Source: DZBG01 sp049241565
GTDB taxonomy: Bacteria; Bdellovibrionota; Bacteriovoracia; Bacteriovoracales; Bacteriovoracaceae
DNA: 64,000 nt
Reading direction: 5' to 3'
Assembly (NCBI GenBank): GCA_049241565.1
Contig: JBMLQL010000050.1
Span: forward strand, 1 to 64,000
The notes below the pieces were generated by a model. That model did no database searches and had not been told where the DNA came from. It was given only the letters and a program-made list of their open reading frames with translations. Of this stretch, positions 16,772 to 24,730 are shown in pieces; within the stretch, counting starts at the first letter, position 1, and the number at the start of each line of letters is the position of its first letter. The translations under genes and the position numbers were made by a program.

Positions 16772-17509
16772 ATGATGAAAACACTTTTTAAACTTTTTAC
16801 TCTTCTGGTTTCTTTAGTGGCTCTCCCTACTCCAGTATATGCTGAAACAGTTGATCAGCAAAAGCTCCTTTTTGATATTAAAACCGAGGCCCTGCTTAAG
16901 GGTGATATCCACTACTCATTTGCTCTTGCTACACCACAAGGCCTTCTTGATAAAGCCCCTGATCTGCAAGACCTAGATGTTTCTGGAATTTTCAAAGACA
17001 GTGATTCAAAAATTCTTTTTTCTAAAACGGCTTATGTTGTTAAAAAGCCAGTAAGCTTTTTTGATCATAAACAAGTCATCGATCCTGACTATCTGAAACA
17101 TGTCATGAAAGGAAATCAAATTGAAGTGATCAACGAGAATACTTTTAAAATCACCACATCAGGATTAATGAAACAATCTCATAAGCTCCAACTTTCATAC
17201 GATTCAGACGATGTCAGTACACTCGCTGGAAGAGTCGCCACTCAAGTGGTCACTAACAGTAAACGTTTTGATGTTATTGCTCAAAGTGCTCATTCATCAA
17301 TCTATAAAGAGTCAAGTGAGTTCAGTAAATATATGAACAAATCGGTAAGCATCACTCACCATATTCCACTTACTGACAGTAAGACTCTCGTGATCACTTA
17401 TAATATCTCATCTGTAAAAAAGTTTTTTGCTCTTGAGAATATCATTCGTCCGAATTTCATTAAAGAAACTCAGACGATGAAAAAAATGAATGATTCTTAT
17501 AAGCCGTAA
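16772..17509 (+). CDS. Exported hypothetical protein
   Basis: A 245-residue protein with signal peptide (MMKTLFKLFTLLVSLVALPTPVYA). The mature part has no recognisable domain; it is a mix of beta strands and helices, without Cys. Two adjacent ATG codons (16772, 16775) follow a GGGA site, and either may be used. The stop codon abuts the stop of pmbA on the other strand with zero spacing. No function can be assigned. Confidence 0.7.
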   Translation: MMKTLFKLFTLLVSLVALPTPVYAETVDQQKLLFDIKTEALLKGDIHYSFALATPQGLLDKAPDLQDLDVSGIFKDSDSKILFSKTAYVVKKPVSFFDHKQVIDPDYLKHVMKGNQIEVINENTFKITTSGLMKQSHKLQLSYDSDDVSTLAGRVATQVVTNSKRFDVIAQSAHSSIYKESSEFSKYMNKSVSITHHIPLTDSKTLVITYNISSVKKFFALENIIRPNFIKETQTMKKMNDSYKP

Positions 17510-18823
17510 TTAGCTACCAGCAATTGAAAGATCGTTAAAGATGAGAGGAACAGAAAAGAATGATTGCCCAGTTGAAGCAACAAGTTCTTCGCCTCCAACT
17601 TCAACATTTTTTAGCATTTCGTAAAAATTTCCACCGAGAGTGACATTTCCGAAAGTTTTCACCTTCTCTCCACTCTCCCAAACAAAGCCTTTTACTGGCA
17701 GAGAAAAATCTCCCGTAATAGCATTCGTTCCAGCATGAAGACCATCAAGCTGAATAATTTCTAAGTATCTAGTTGGTTTGGGTTTCGCATTTTTTCCCGT
17801 TATTACTAAAGTCGTTCCATCGACACCGAGAGTTCCTGTGGCACTTCGGCTTCCGTGTCCCGTTGTCTGAGTCTTAAAATAATTGGCCGTGGACGAGTTA
17901 TGATAAAAACTTCGAAGCTCCCCATTTTCAATCAGCTTGAGCGGTTTTCTCTCTACTCCCTCATCATCAAACTTGCTGACTCGAAAAGTTTTTGGGAAGA
18001 GCGGATGGTCTTCAATTGTAATATCCGCAGATGCGACAACTGCACCGAGCTTCTCTCCCCATGGATTAACTTTATCTTTAGTCGCTTTGGCAGAAAAAAC
18101 TCGTGAGAAGACGCCAAGTAAGTTACTAAAGGCATCAGTGGTAAGCATGACCTGATATTTGCCAGTCGGAATTGTTTTCTCTTGAAGAATCTGTTGAGCA
18201 AATGAAACAGAATTCTCAACAACCTTTTTCCAATTCAGCTCTCCAAAACGATGGGCCTGATGAAAGTCATAATAGGTTGCTTTTTTATCACCTTCACTGA
18301 GAAGAACTGAACTCCAAATAGAATAGGACTGATCGGCATAAACGCCGTAACGTCCTTTAGAACTTAGGTAATGAGATTCCACATCATGTTCAGAGTAACC
18401 ATTATAGGGAACGGCCTGAACTCTTTTATCCAAACGTTTAGGATGAGCTTCTAGCTCCAAAACATTTTTAATCTTATCCTCTGTTCTAATATCTTCCTGA
18501 ACAGGAATCTGCACATCCATCACTTCACCAGTAAGAGATTGAATCTGCTCATAAATATTTTCATCCGCCGTCTCAGCATTATCTAAGGCTTGCCTAATCA
18601 TTGTCTTCAGTGAATCCTCGTCAAGAGATTCAGTATAAGAAATCCCTACCTTTTGATCTTTAATCACACGAACACCAAGAATCTGAGTACTAGATACTTT
18701 GTACTCACTCAAAAGAAAATTTTGCACACTCATCTTTAAAGATTTAGATGTGGTTAAAATTAAATCCCCTTCGGCCTTGTTATCTGTGAGTTCAGAGATC
18801 ACTCTTTCCATCATTGTTTTCAT
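17510..18823 (-). CDS. pmbA: TldE/PmbA, metalloprotease-complex subunit
   Basis: A 437-residue member of the TldD/PmbA family. TldD and TldE form a heterodimeric metalloprotease that trims leader peptides of some modified peptides and processes small proteins. Segments typical of TldE are the N-terminal SVQNFLLSEYKVSSTQILGVRVIK domain (shortened here) and the C-terminal HAGTNAITGDFSLPVKGFVWE. No HExxH-like motif is present, as expected for the non-catalytic subunit. Its start overlaps the stop of tldD by four bases (ATGA), so the subunits are translated together. Confidence 0.93.
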   Translation of the reverse strand: MKTMMERVISELTDNKAEGDLILTTSKSLKMSVQNFLLSEYKVSSTQILGVRVIKDQKVGISYTESLDEDSLKTMIRQALDNAETADENIYEQIQSLTGEVMDVQIPVQEDIRTEDKIKNVLELEAHPKRLDKRVQAVPYNGYSEHDVESHYLSSKGRYGVYADQSYSIWSSVLLSEGDKKATYYDFHQAHRFGELNWKKVVENSVSFAQQILQEKTIPTGKYQVMLTTDAFSNLLGVFSRVFSAKATKDKVNPWGEKLGAVVASADITIEDHPLFPKTFRVSKFDDEGVERKPLKLIENGELRSFYHNSSTANYFKTQTTGHGSRSATGTLGVDGTTLVITGKNAKPKPTRYLEIIQLDGLHAGTNAITGDFSLPVKGFVWESGEKVKTFGNVTLGGNFYEMLKNVEVGGEELVASTGQSFFSVPLIFNDLSIAGS

Positions 18824-20199
18824 GCGCGACCTCCAACGAGAATCTCATCCACTTTGATTGGAGGCTGCCCCACTGTTGTAGGAATACTTCCACTCACAGA
18901 CCCACACATTCCTGCCATGAGTTCGAGATCTTTTCCGACCATGGAGATTTTTGTCATAATATCTGCTCCACTTCCAATCAACGTCGCCCCTTTTACAGGA
19001 GTTGTGATTTTTCCATTCTCGATAAGGTAAGCTTCTTGGACAGAAAAATTAAATTGTCCTGTTCCTGGGTTCACCGAACCGCCTCCCATGGATTTAGCAT
19101 AGAGGCCATTTCCAATAGTGCTGAGAATCTCTTCCAATGAATGAGGTCCCGCTTCGATAAATGTATTTCGCATTCTAGAAGCAGGAGCAAACTTATAGGA
19201 CTGCTTACGGCCTGAACCAGTTCGCTTGTGGCCTGTTTTAATTTCACCCATGCGATCAGAAATAAATCTGGTGAGCATTCCGTTTTTTATTAATGTCGTT
19301 TTCTGAGTAGGCATCCCTTCATCATCGATTGAAAGTGATCCCCACTCTCCATCAATTGTTCCATCATCCACAGCACTTAAGGCTTCATGGGCAATTTTCT
19401 CACCCATCTTATCCCAGAACACACTGGCCTTCTTCTCAACAGAAGTTGTTTCAAGTAAATGACCACAAGCCTCATGAAAAATAACTCCACCAAAACCCTT
19501 GTCGATCACAACTGGCATTTTACCGGCAGGACATTGAACAGCATAAAGTCCAGTAGTGGCCTTCTTGATGAGTTCTTCACAAAAAACTTCTTGATTGAGA
19601 GACTCAATAAATTCCCATCCACCACGAGCTCCCGGCCCATAACCAGCATCTGATTGAGAAGTCCCATCTTTCATCACGAGTTGATTATAGAGACGAACAT
19701 AAGGTCTCTCCTCAAAGGCCATAAGACCTTCTGAGTTATAAATTTCTATTTTTTGATTTTTTTGAATATAGTTAAGAATCACCTGACTTGTTTTTGAATC
19801 TTGGCGAAGACGTTTATCAATATTACTCAGAAGATTGAGTTTATACTTGGCGGCGACCTCTCTATCTTTGATACGACTGATATCTTTATAGTGAAGCTCT
19901 TCGAAATTTATTGTTTGTGGCACTTGTTTTTTACCAATACGCTCACCTAAAAGTTTGGTGATACGTAATAACTCCTCTCGATCATTGAGATTGGTATACC
20001 CATAAAGAGACTGCTCTCCATAAATAAGTCTTATTCCAATCCCAAAAAGTGTTCCTGTCTGTTTGTCTTCAGCACGGCTACTTTTAAAAAGAATATTTTC
20101 TGAGGTTGTTTTTTCGACGAAGACATCTACAAAATCTGCTCCGAGTGAGAGTCCTTCGTGGATGATATCTTGAGCAATAGTTGGTTTGAGTAGGTTCAT
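18820..20199 (-). CDS. tldD: TldD, catalytic metalloprotease subunit
   Basis: A 459-residue TldD-family peptidase. The catalytic HExxxH is visible in FHEACGHLLE, followed by the conserved DDGTIDGEWGS and RMRNTFIEAGPHSLEEI segments and a C-terminal GGSVNPGTGQFNFSVQEAY region. In the cytoplasm it pairs with TldE (the next gene) as an active complex. AAGGAG precedes the ATG, and TATAAT at 20217-20222 on this strand could serve as a -10 element. A 14-bp perfect hairpin separates it from the hpf gene. Confidence 0.95.
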   Translation of the reverse strand: MNLLKPTIAQDIIHEGLSLGADFVDVFVEKTTSENILFKSSRAEDKQTGTLFGIGIRLIYGEQSLYGYTNLNDREELLRITKLLGERIGKKQVPQTINFEELHYKDISRIKDREVAAKYKLNLLSNIDKRLRQDSKTSQVILNYIQKNQKIEIYNSEGLMAFEERPYVRLYNQLVMKDGTSQSDAGYGPGARGGWEFIESLNQEVFCEELIKKATTGLYAVQCPAGKMPVVIDKGFGGVIFHEACGHLLETTSVEKKASVFWDKMGEKIAHEALSAVDDGTIDGEWGSLSIDDEGMPTQKTTLIKNGMLTRFISDRMGEIKTGHKRTGSGRKQSYKFAPASRMRNTFIEAGPHSLEEILSTIGNGLYAKSMGGGSVNPGTGQFNFSVQEAYLIENGKITTPVKGATLIGSGADIMTKISMVGKDLELMAGMCGSVSGSIPTTVGQPPIKVDEILVGGRA

Positions 20200-20223
20200 A
20201 ATAACTCCTTACCTCTATTATAG

Positions 20224-20256
20224 ACCAAGAAGCTCCCTCTATGGGAGCTTCTTGGT
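20224..20256 (-). terminator. 14-bp perfect hairpin between hpf and tldD
   Basis: ACCAAGAAGCTCCC (20224-20237) pairs perfectly with GGGAGCTTCTTGGT (20243-20256), loop of five bases. On the minus strand it follows hpf, but there is no T-run after it, so it may be a terminator of weak type or an RNA-processing/stability element. Confidence 0.55.
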
Positions 20257-20273
20257 GAAGGAGCCATTCCTGA

Positions 20274-20597
20274 CTAATATGTTTTTTTGAGACTATAAAA
20301 TCTTCTGTTGATTTTATTTTTGATTTTGTCTTTTTGAGTTCTTAATGCACGACGCGCTTTTTCTACAGCATCGGCGAAGGCCTCATAAAGATTTTCTCCT
20401 ACAGCACTTACGGCCAGTTCATGCTGCGGGTAGTGAATCGCAAGGCTTGTGACATAACCTTTTTTCTCATGTTTAACGTGTACTTGAATACTTGATGAAC
20501 GGTCGAGAAAAGGACTTAACTTCTCTACTTTTTTATTGATGAAGTTATCAACCCATTGCGTGTTTTTGAGATTTTGATAGTTAACTTGAACATTCAT
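20274..20597 (-). CDS. hpf: Ribosome hibernation-promoting factor (HPF/RaiA family), short form
   Basis: A 107-residue protein of the HPF/YfiA family, which binds the decoding region of the 30S subunit and silences ribosomes in starvation. It has the beta-alpha-beta-beta-beta-alpha layout: MNVQVNYQN, helix WVDNFINKKVEKLSPFL, strands IQVHVKHEK and SLAIHYPQ, and a basic final helix AFADAVEKARRALRTQKDKIKNK (shown in part). I chose the ATG at 20597, preceded by AAGGAG at five bases; an upstream extension of 27 codons has no support. The short form lacks the dimerising C-terminal domain of long HPF. Confidence 0.88.
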   Translation of the reverse strand: MNVQVNYQNLKNTQWVDNFINKKVEKLSPFLDRSSSIQVHVKHEKKGYVTSLAIHYPQHELAVSAVGENLYEAFADAVEKARRALRTQKDKIKNKINRRFYSLKKTY

Positions 20598-20691
20598 ATG
20601 GTCTCCTTTTTTCCTTGGCCACATGAATAAGCTTAGCGAACTGTCTAAAATTACGACATTCAGAAATCTAGAGGACACCGTTAAGCAGAGC

Positions 20692-21582
20692 TTAACGATT
20701 CATTTTAAATTGTTTGAGAGCAAAAAGGGCCAGTGGATTAATGATTTTTCTTTTGCCTACAATCATCCAAACTTCATCTTGCAAATCTTTTAAGGTGCAG
20801 ACTTCAATCAGGTTTTTATTTTTGAGTTGATCATTCACTGCACTTCGAATTGTAGCGATAAAACCAAACCCTCGGATAGCGAGATCAATCTCCATCGCCA
20901 TATCTTCAACTTCTGCAATACAATCAACATTGATATGGTGCTGAGTAAAATAGGTATCAATCTTTTGGCGAAGACTTGTATCAAATGTAGGAAGGATAAA
21001 AGGCTGCCCTTTAAGTGAATCTAGCTTTTTAGTTTTAATCTTTTTACACAGGGCCGGTGAACCAGAGATTACAATATCTTCTTTTAAGAGCAACTTACTC
21101 TCATAAATAAAGTCATTATTAATAGAAGGAACAGAATTAGTGAGAATAAGATCTAATTGAAAAGAATTCTGCATTTGAATAAGCTGCTCACGATCTCCTT
21201 CTCTCACTACCACTCGGCATTTTTTTTGATCAAGTAAAAAGGCCAGAAGCTCGTCGACGATTTTTTTAGGGATAGAATCCTGACAGCCAATTTCAATTCT
21301 TAGCCTTTTATCTACAGTGCGATCATTAATAGTATCTTTAAGCTCAAGACCTAACTTAAAAATATCCTTAGCGTACTCAAACACAACTGAGCCTGTGTCA
21401 GTTAGAATCAATTTTTTTCCTACTCGATCAAACAGCTGTGATCCTAGTGTTTCCTCTAATTCTTTGAGCTGCATACTAAGGGCGGGTGAGCTAATAAGGA
21501 CGTTTTTTGAGGCTTCTGCAATGGAGCCCAGTTCAGCAATCTTATAAAAGTAATAGAGTTGGTTGTAATTTAAAGGAACCAC
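20692..21582 (-). CDS. LysR-family transcriptional regulator, NhaR-like
   Basis: A 296-residue LysR-type regulator. The N-terminal winged HTH (LNYNQLYYFYKIAELGSIAEA, shortened here by family comparison, then ALSMQLKELEETLGSQLFDR) most resembles NhaR, the Na+-responsive activator, but also other LysR proteins. The C-terminal effector domain follows (about 90-290). The start is a GTG at 21582 with GGTGGG upstream. It is divergent from a small exported protein; the 168-base gap holds several inverted repeats and a sigma-54-like promoter. The effector is unknown. Confidence 0.88.
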   Translation of the reverse strand: MVPLNYNQLYYFYKIAELGSIAEASKNVLISSPALSMQLKELEETLGSQLFDRVGKKLILTDTGSVVFEYAKDIFKLGLELKDTINDRTVDKRLRIEIGCQDSIPKKIVDELLAFLLDQKKCRVVVREGDREQLIQMQNSFQLDLILTNSVPSINNDFIYESKLLLKEDIVISGSPALCKKIKTKKLDSLKGQPFILPTFDTSLRQKIDTYFTQHHINVDCIAEVEDMAMEIDLAIRGFGFIATIRSAVNDQLKNKNLIEVCTLKDLQDEVWMIVGKRKIINPLALFALKQFKMNR

Positions 21583-21601
21583 TGTCGACCCACCTTGAAA
21601 A

Positions 21602-21693
21602 ATATACCTCTATATTGTCTAGAAAATAGACACCTGTCTGGCCCCTATCTTTATAAGTCACTAAACACCCTCACTAAACCCTTAAAATGAGGG
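21602..21693. promoter_or_regulatory. Inverted repeats in the lysR divergent region
   Basis: Three short inverted repeats are seen: ATATA-CCTC-TATAT (21602-21615), AGACA-CC-TGTCT (21628-21639) and CCCTCA...TGAGGG (21668-21673 with 21688-21693). Any could be an operator for the LysR protein or an activator site; the first contains the T-N-A dyad pattern common for LysR boxes. Confidence 0.35.
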
Positions 21694-21702
21694 ATCTTTG
21701 GT

Positions 21703-21718
21703 TGGCACGAGGCTTGTA
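21703..21718 (+). promoter_or_regulatory. Sigma-54 (-24/-12) promoter candidate
   Basis: The sequence TTGGCACGAGGCTTGTA (21702-21718) matches the sigma-54 consensus YTGGCACGrNNNTTGCW at all constrained positions except T for C in the -12 GC. The GG and GT are ten bases apart, the required spacing. It lies about 33 bases before the ATG at 21751, in an otherwise non-coding stretch, so a start near 21729 is expected. It implies an RpoN holoenzyme and an enhancer-binding activator. Confidence 0.65.
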
Positions 21719-21750
21719 TATAAGCACTCGAGGGAAACAAGGGGGATCGA

Positions 21751-22143
21751 ATGAATAGTACAAAAGAAATGAAGACATGGTTTTTTGCTTTTGCTGCTCT
21801 AGTAGCAGTGGTTTTTGTAGGACAGGCACAGGCCTCTGTTCAAGGAACAGTTGTTTGTAAAACTGCCTATGGTGAAAAGGAAATTATGATCGACAACGAT
21901 CATGTGGCCTTTAATCGTGAAGATGATTCTGGAGTGAAACGCGAAATTTCATCAGTTAATAGTTTAAAAGTGCACACGCACATGAAGCATAAAGGTTTTA
22001 CTAAAACTCTTTATATCGATGGCATGAAACACAAAGTCCACGTTCAAGACGCTGGTAACTTTAGTGAAGTGCAAGACTACCTTTCAATTACTTCTCCAAA
22101 AGGCCATGAGATGACATACCCCCTCACTTGTCATCAGGCCTAG
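21751..22143 (+). CDS. Small exported protein under a sigma-54-like promoter
   Basis: A 130-residue exported protein; the N-terminus MNSTKEMKTWFFAFAALVAV continues into a cleavable signal ending near GQAQAS. The mature part has two Cys (VVCKTAYGE and LTCHQA at the end) that could form a disulfide joining both ends, and many His. No family recognised. An AAGGGGG site precedes the ATG. The sigma-54-type promoter and the divergent LysR gene suggest inducible expression, followed by a strong terminator, so it is a single-gene transcript. Confidence 0.75.
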   Translation: MNSTKEMKTWFFAFAALVAVVFVGQAQASVQGTVVCKTAYGEKEIMIDNDHVAFNREDDSGVKREISSVNSLKVHTHMKHKGFTKTLYIDGMKHKVHVQDAGNFSEVQDYLSITSPKGHEMTYPLTCHQA

Positions 22144-22161
22144 TTTCGATCCCCCCCTGTT

Positions 22162-22200
22162 AAAAAAGAGGCAGACCTGGATGGGTTGGCCTCTTTTTTA
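22162..22200 (+). terminator. Rho-independent terminator
   Basis: AAAAAAGAGGC (22162-22172) pairs with GCCTCTTTTTT (22189-22199), giving an 11-base stem with a T-run on the plus strand. Confidence 0.9.
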
Positions 22201-22251
22201 TTTATACCCGACTGATTTAATTTATTTCGAGGGCCTACCGATCTGCTCAAC

Positions 22252-22575
22252 ATGAAAAAGATCGCACCACTACTCATTTTGGTTTCTTTTACTACTCTAG
22301 CGCAAGTTGAGGTTCAGATTGTTGACCCTTATATTGACTCGAGTCAGCTTGATGGAAAATACAAAGTCCATAAAGAATTCAAAACAAATAAAGTCCTTCC
22401 CCATAGAGATCTTCGTGAAGAGGTGCTCAAAGATGTGAAGGTTATTCAAAAATGGGATGAACTAAAAAAAGATATTTTCTTTATGGATCTCGATAGAAAA
22501 AGTCTCGCAGACCTTGTCAAAAAATACCCGGAACTCCAAGAATCTGAACTTAAGTTCTTAAAAGATAAACGCTAA
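22252..22575 (+). CDS. Small exported partner of the caspase-like protein
   Basis: A 107-residue exported protein: signal peptide MKKIAPLLILVSFTTLAQ, then a short beta-like region (VEVQIVDPYIDSSQLDG) and a long basic/acidic helical part. No family recognised. The stop codon overlaps the start of the caspase-like gene by one base (TAATG), so both are translated from one message. The small secreted protein before a large secreted protease suggests an inhibitor, chaperone or pro-region, but that is inference. Confidence 0.75.
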   Translation: MKKIAPLLILVSFTTLAQVEVQIVDPYIDSSQLDGKYKVHKEFKTNKVLPHRDLREEVLKDVKVIQKWDELKKDIFFMDLDRKSLADLVKKYPELQESELKFLKDKR

Positions 22576-24641
22576 TGAAAACATTCATTATTTTATCTTC
22601 ACTCATTCTTTCATCATCAGTCTGGGCCCAATGTGCTAACAAAATTGATAATTCGAAAGTCATGCTTTTTGTAGATTCAAATGAATCTGGGCCTGAAATT
22701 CTCACTGCTCAGAAAGCAGCTTGTCAGCGTGGTCAAAAATTAGTGGTGATCCCACAGAACTATAAAGATTATGAAGTTTATAGACTCAAGCAAGAAAAAT
22801 TGATGGCTGCATCCCTAACGTGCTCTCAAAAAAACCCCAATAATTTTGAATCTGCCTGTAAGTCACACATGGATGCTTTACATGATTCTTTCACAGAAGT
22901 TCAAAACTTTAAACAAAAACAAAAGTCTTATGATACCCAGATCATAGAAGAAATGGATAAACTAAAAAAGATAAATGGGACTCTTGAGAGTTTTACCATC
23001 TCCGGACATGACGGCGGTGGACAGTTTGGTGGAAGTAACAGTGGGAAACAGAACTACTCAAAACAACAAGTCGCAGAAATTATGAGGAGCTATCCTGAGG
23101 TGAATAAGGTTAAATCTCTGATGCTTCTAGGTTGCTATACCGGTGTTCAGCAAGAGATGTTTGACTGGCAAACGATTTTTCCGGATGTCCGTCTGATTGG
23201 TGGCTATGACGGTTCAGCCCCTCTTTCGATTCGCCCTCAAGGCCATGATTATCTCTATGATCTTCTGACTAAAGAAAAGACTCTCACAACGATAGCTGAC
23301 GAGAAAAAACTCGAATTAATGGTTAAAGGTAATATTAAAAGTATAAATCAGCTGAATGCTGCAATTTTACTTAAGCCTCAATGTGAGAATATTCATGCTG
23401 AGAAATCTTACTATTATTCAAAACAGGGAAATGAAAAAGTTTTTCGTCCGATCAATATAGATGAGTGCCTAGCTGTTAAAAATGAACTCTTATTATTAAA
23501 GCAGCGACTCGATAAATATGATTCAGGAGAAATTGAACCTCCTTTGGATACTGTCGAGGGAGAGCTACGGCAGATCTACAATCAATCACGTACACACGAA
23601 CACTGTGCCGAGATGATCGGGCCGATTCTGGATTCAAACAAAGTTTTTGGCCTTCTTTTTTATGATGGAGAGAAGAAAAATTTTGCCCATTATTTCGATG
23701 AACAAATGAGAGAAGCTGAAAAAATTATTGAAAATTTAACATCTGAAAAGATCATAAAATCGACTGAAGAACACTTCAAACTTCAAGAAGATTTTATAAA
23801 TAGAGATAAAGATGATCTAAAACTACTAGAGACTGATCCAGCAAAATATGTAGCGCAAAAAGAGAAAGAATTAGAGACGGATAAAACGGATTACGAAAGA
23901 CTAACTCAAGACCCTAGAATGAAAACGATTCTTGAAATGTTTCCATATCTTAAATCTTGGGACGAAGATCTAGGATCCGGTAGCAGCTCCGTTATAAGTA
24001 ACCAGATCATGTCGGAAGAAGACAACAAGCTTTACATAGAAATAACCAATAAGCGCTATGCTATAATTGGTAAACAGTTTGATATCGAAAATTTCAAACA
24101 AGCTCCAAGTCAGATGATTGAGATGAAAAAATCTATCCTCCAACAATCTGAATCTGATTTATCAGCGACAAAATTTTTAGTAAAAAAGATAACATCTTCA
24201 CCAGATTACCTAAGAAATATTTGGATACCTACCAAGAAAAACCTCGAGGGGAAATCTCGCAAAGAGACTCTCGAGAATCTTCATAAAATGCACCAGGTTC
24301 TTAGCACCCCTGGTCTTCCAGTCAAGGAGCGTGCTGCTTTAAGTTGGACTGCAGAAAGAATAGGAACCCATCTTCAAGGACTCATGAATCCTTTTAGCTG
24401 GCACGAGTTCACTGGAGTTACTGAATCTCCACCTTTTAACTACAAACTCTCTGATGCAATCAAAGACATCCAACCAGTTGGTTTCGTAGGTGGTGGTGGT
24501 ATGAGCGGTGGATACGGATACGGTGGATACGGTGGTATGAGCGGCGGATACGGCTACGGAGGCGGTGGTTATGTAGGAGGAGCAGCGAGCGGCTCGTCTG
24601 GTGGTGGAGGTATGAGCGATAGCGGACGTCCAATTTACTAG
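22575..24641 (+). CDS. Secreted caspase-like (CHAT/C11/C25-type) protein with Gly-rich tail
   Basis: A 688-residue exported protein (signal MKTFIILSSLILSSSVWAQ). The core has the caspase-like dyad: FTISGHDGGGQFGG with His145 and SLMLLGCYTGVQQ with Cys187, each at the end of a hydrophobic strand, followed by a strand RLIGGYDGS. This order and spacing is that of clan CD peptidases (caspases, clostripain, gingipain, CHAT). The region 250-600 is long, charged and helical. The tail (about 640-688) is a Gly/Tyr/Ser-rich low-complexity stretch with repeated GGYGYGG. It may be a secreted protease for prey or self-processing. The exact family is uncertain; the catalytic dyad is seen directly. Confidence 0.7.
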   Translation: MKTFIILSSLILSSSVWAQCANKIDNSKVMLFVDSNESGPEILTAQKAACQRGQKLVVIPQNYKDYEVYRLKQEKLMAASLTCSQKNPNNFESACKSHMDALHDSFTEVQNFKQKQKSYDTQIIEEMDKLKKINGTLESFTISGHDGGGQFGGSNSGKQNYSKQQVAEIMRSYPEVNKVKSLMLLGCYTGVQQEMFDWQTIFPDVRLIGGYDGSAPLSIRPQGHDYLYDLLTKEKTLTTIADEKKLELMVKGNIKSINQLNAAILLKPQCENIHAEKSYYYSKQGNEKVFRPINIDECLAVKNELLLLKQRLDKYDSGEIEPPLDTVEGELRQIYNQSRTHEHCAEMIGPILDSNKVFGLLFYDGEKKNFAHYFDEQMREAEKIIENLTSEKIIKSTEEHFKLQEDFINRDKDDLKLLETDPAKYVAQKEKELETDKTDYERLTQDPRMKTILEMFPYLKSWDEDLGSGSSSVISNQIMSEEDNKLYIEITNKRYAIIGKQFDIENFKQAPSQMIEMKKSILQQSESDLSATKFLVKKITSSPDYLRNIWIPTKKNLEGKSRKETLENLHKMHQVLSTPGLPVKERAALSWTAERIGTHLQGLMNPFSWHEFTGVTESPPFNYKLSDAIKDIQPVGFVGGGGMSGGYGYGGYGGMSGGYGYGGGGYVGGAASGSSGGGGMSDSGRPIY

Positions 24642-24730
24642 AATTATCCCTTAACGCACTCCAATCAGCTTTAAAAATTGGGGCGTATCGTTTAAGCTAG
24701 GATCACTTCATTTTTAAGGGGTCCTATATC

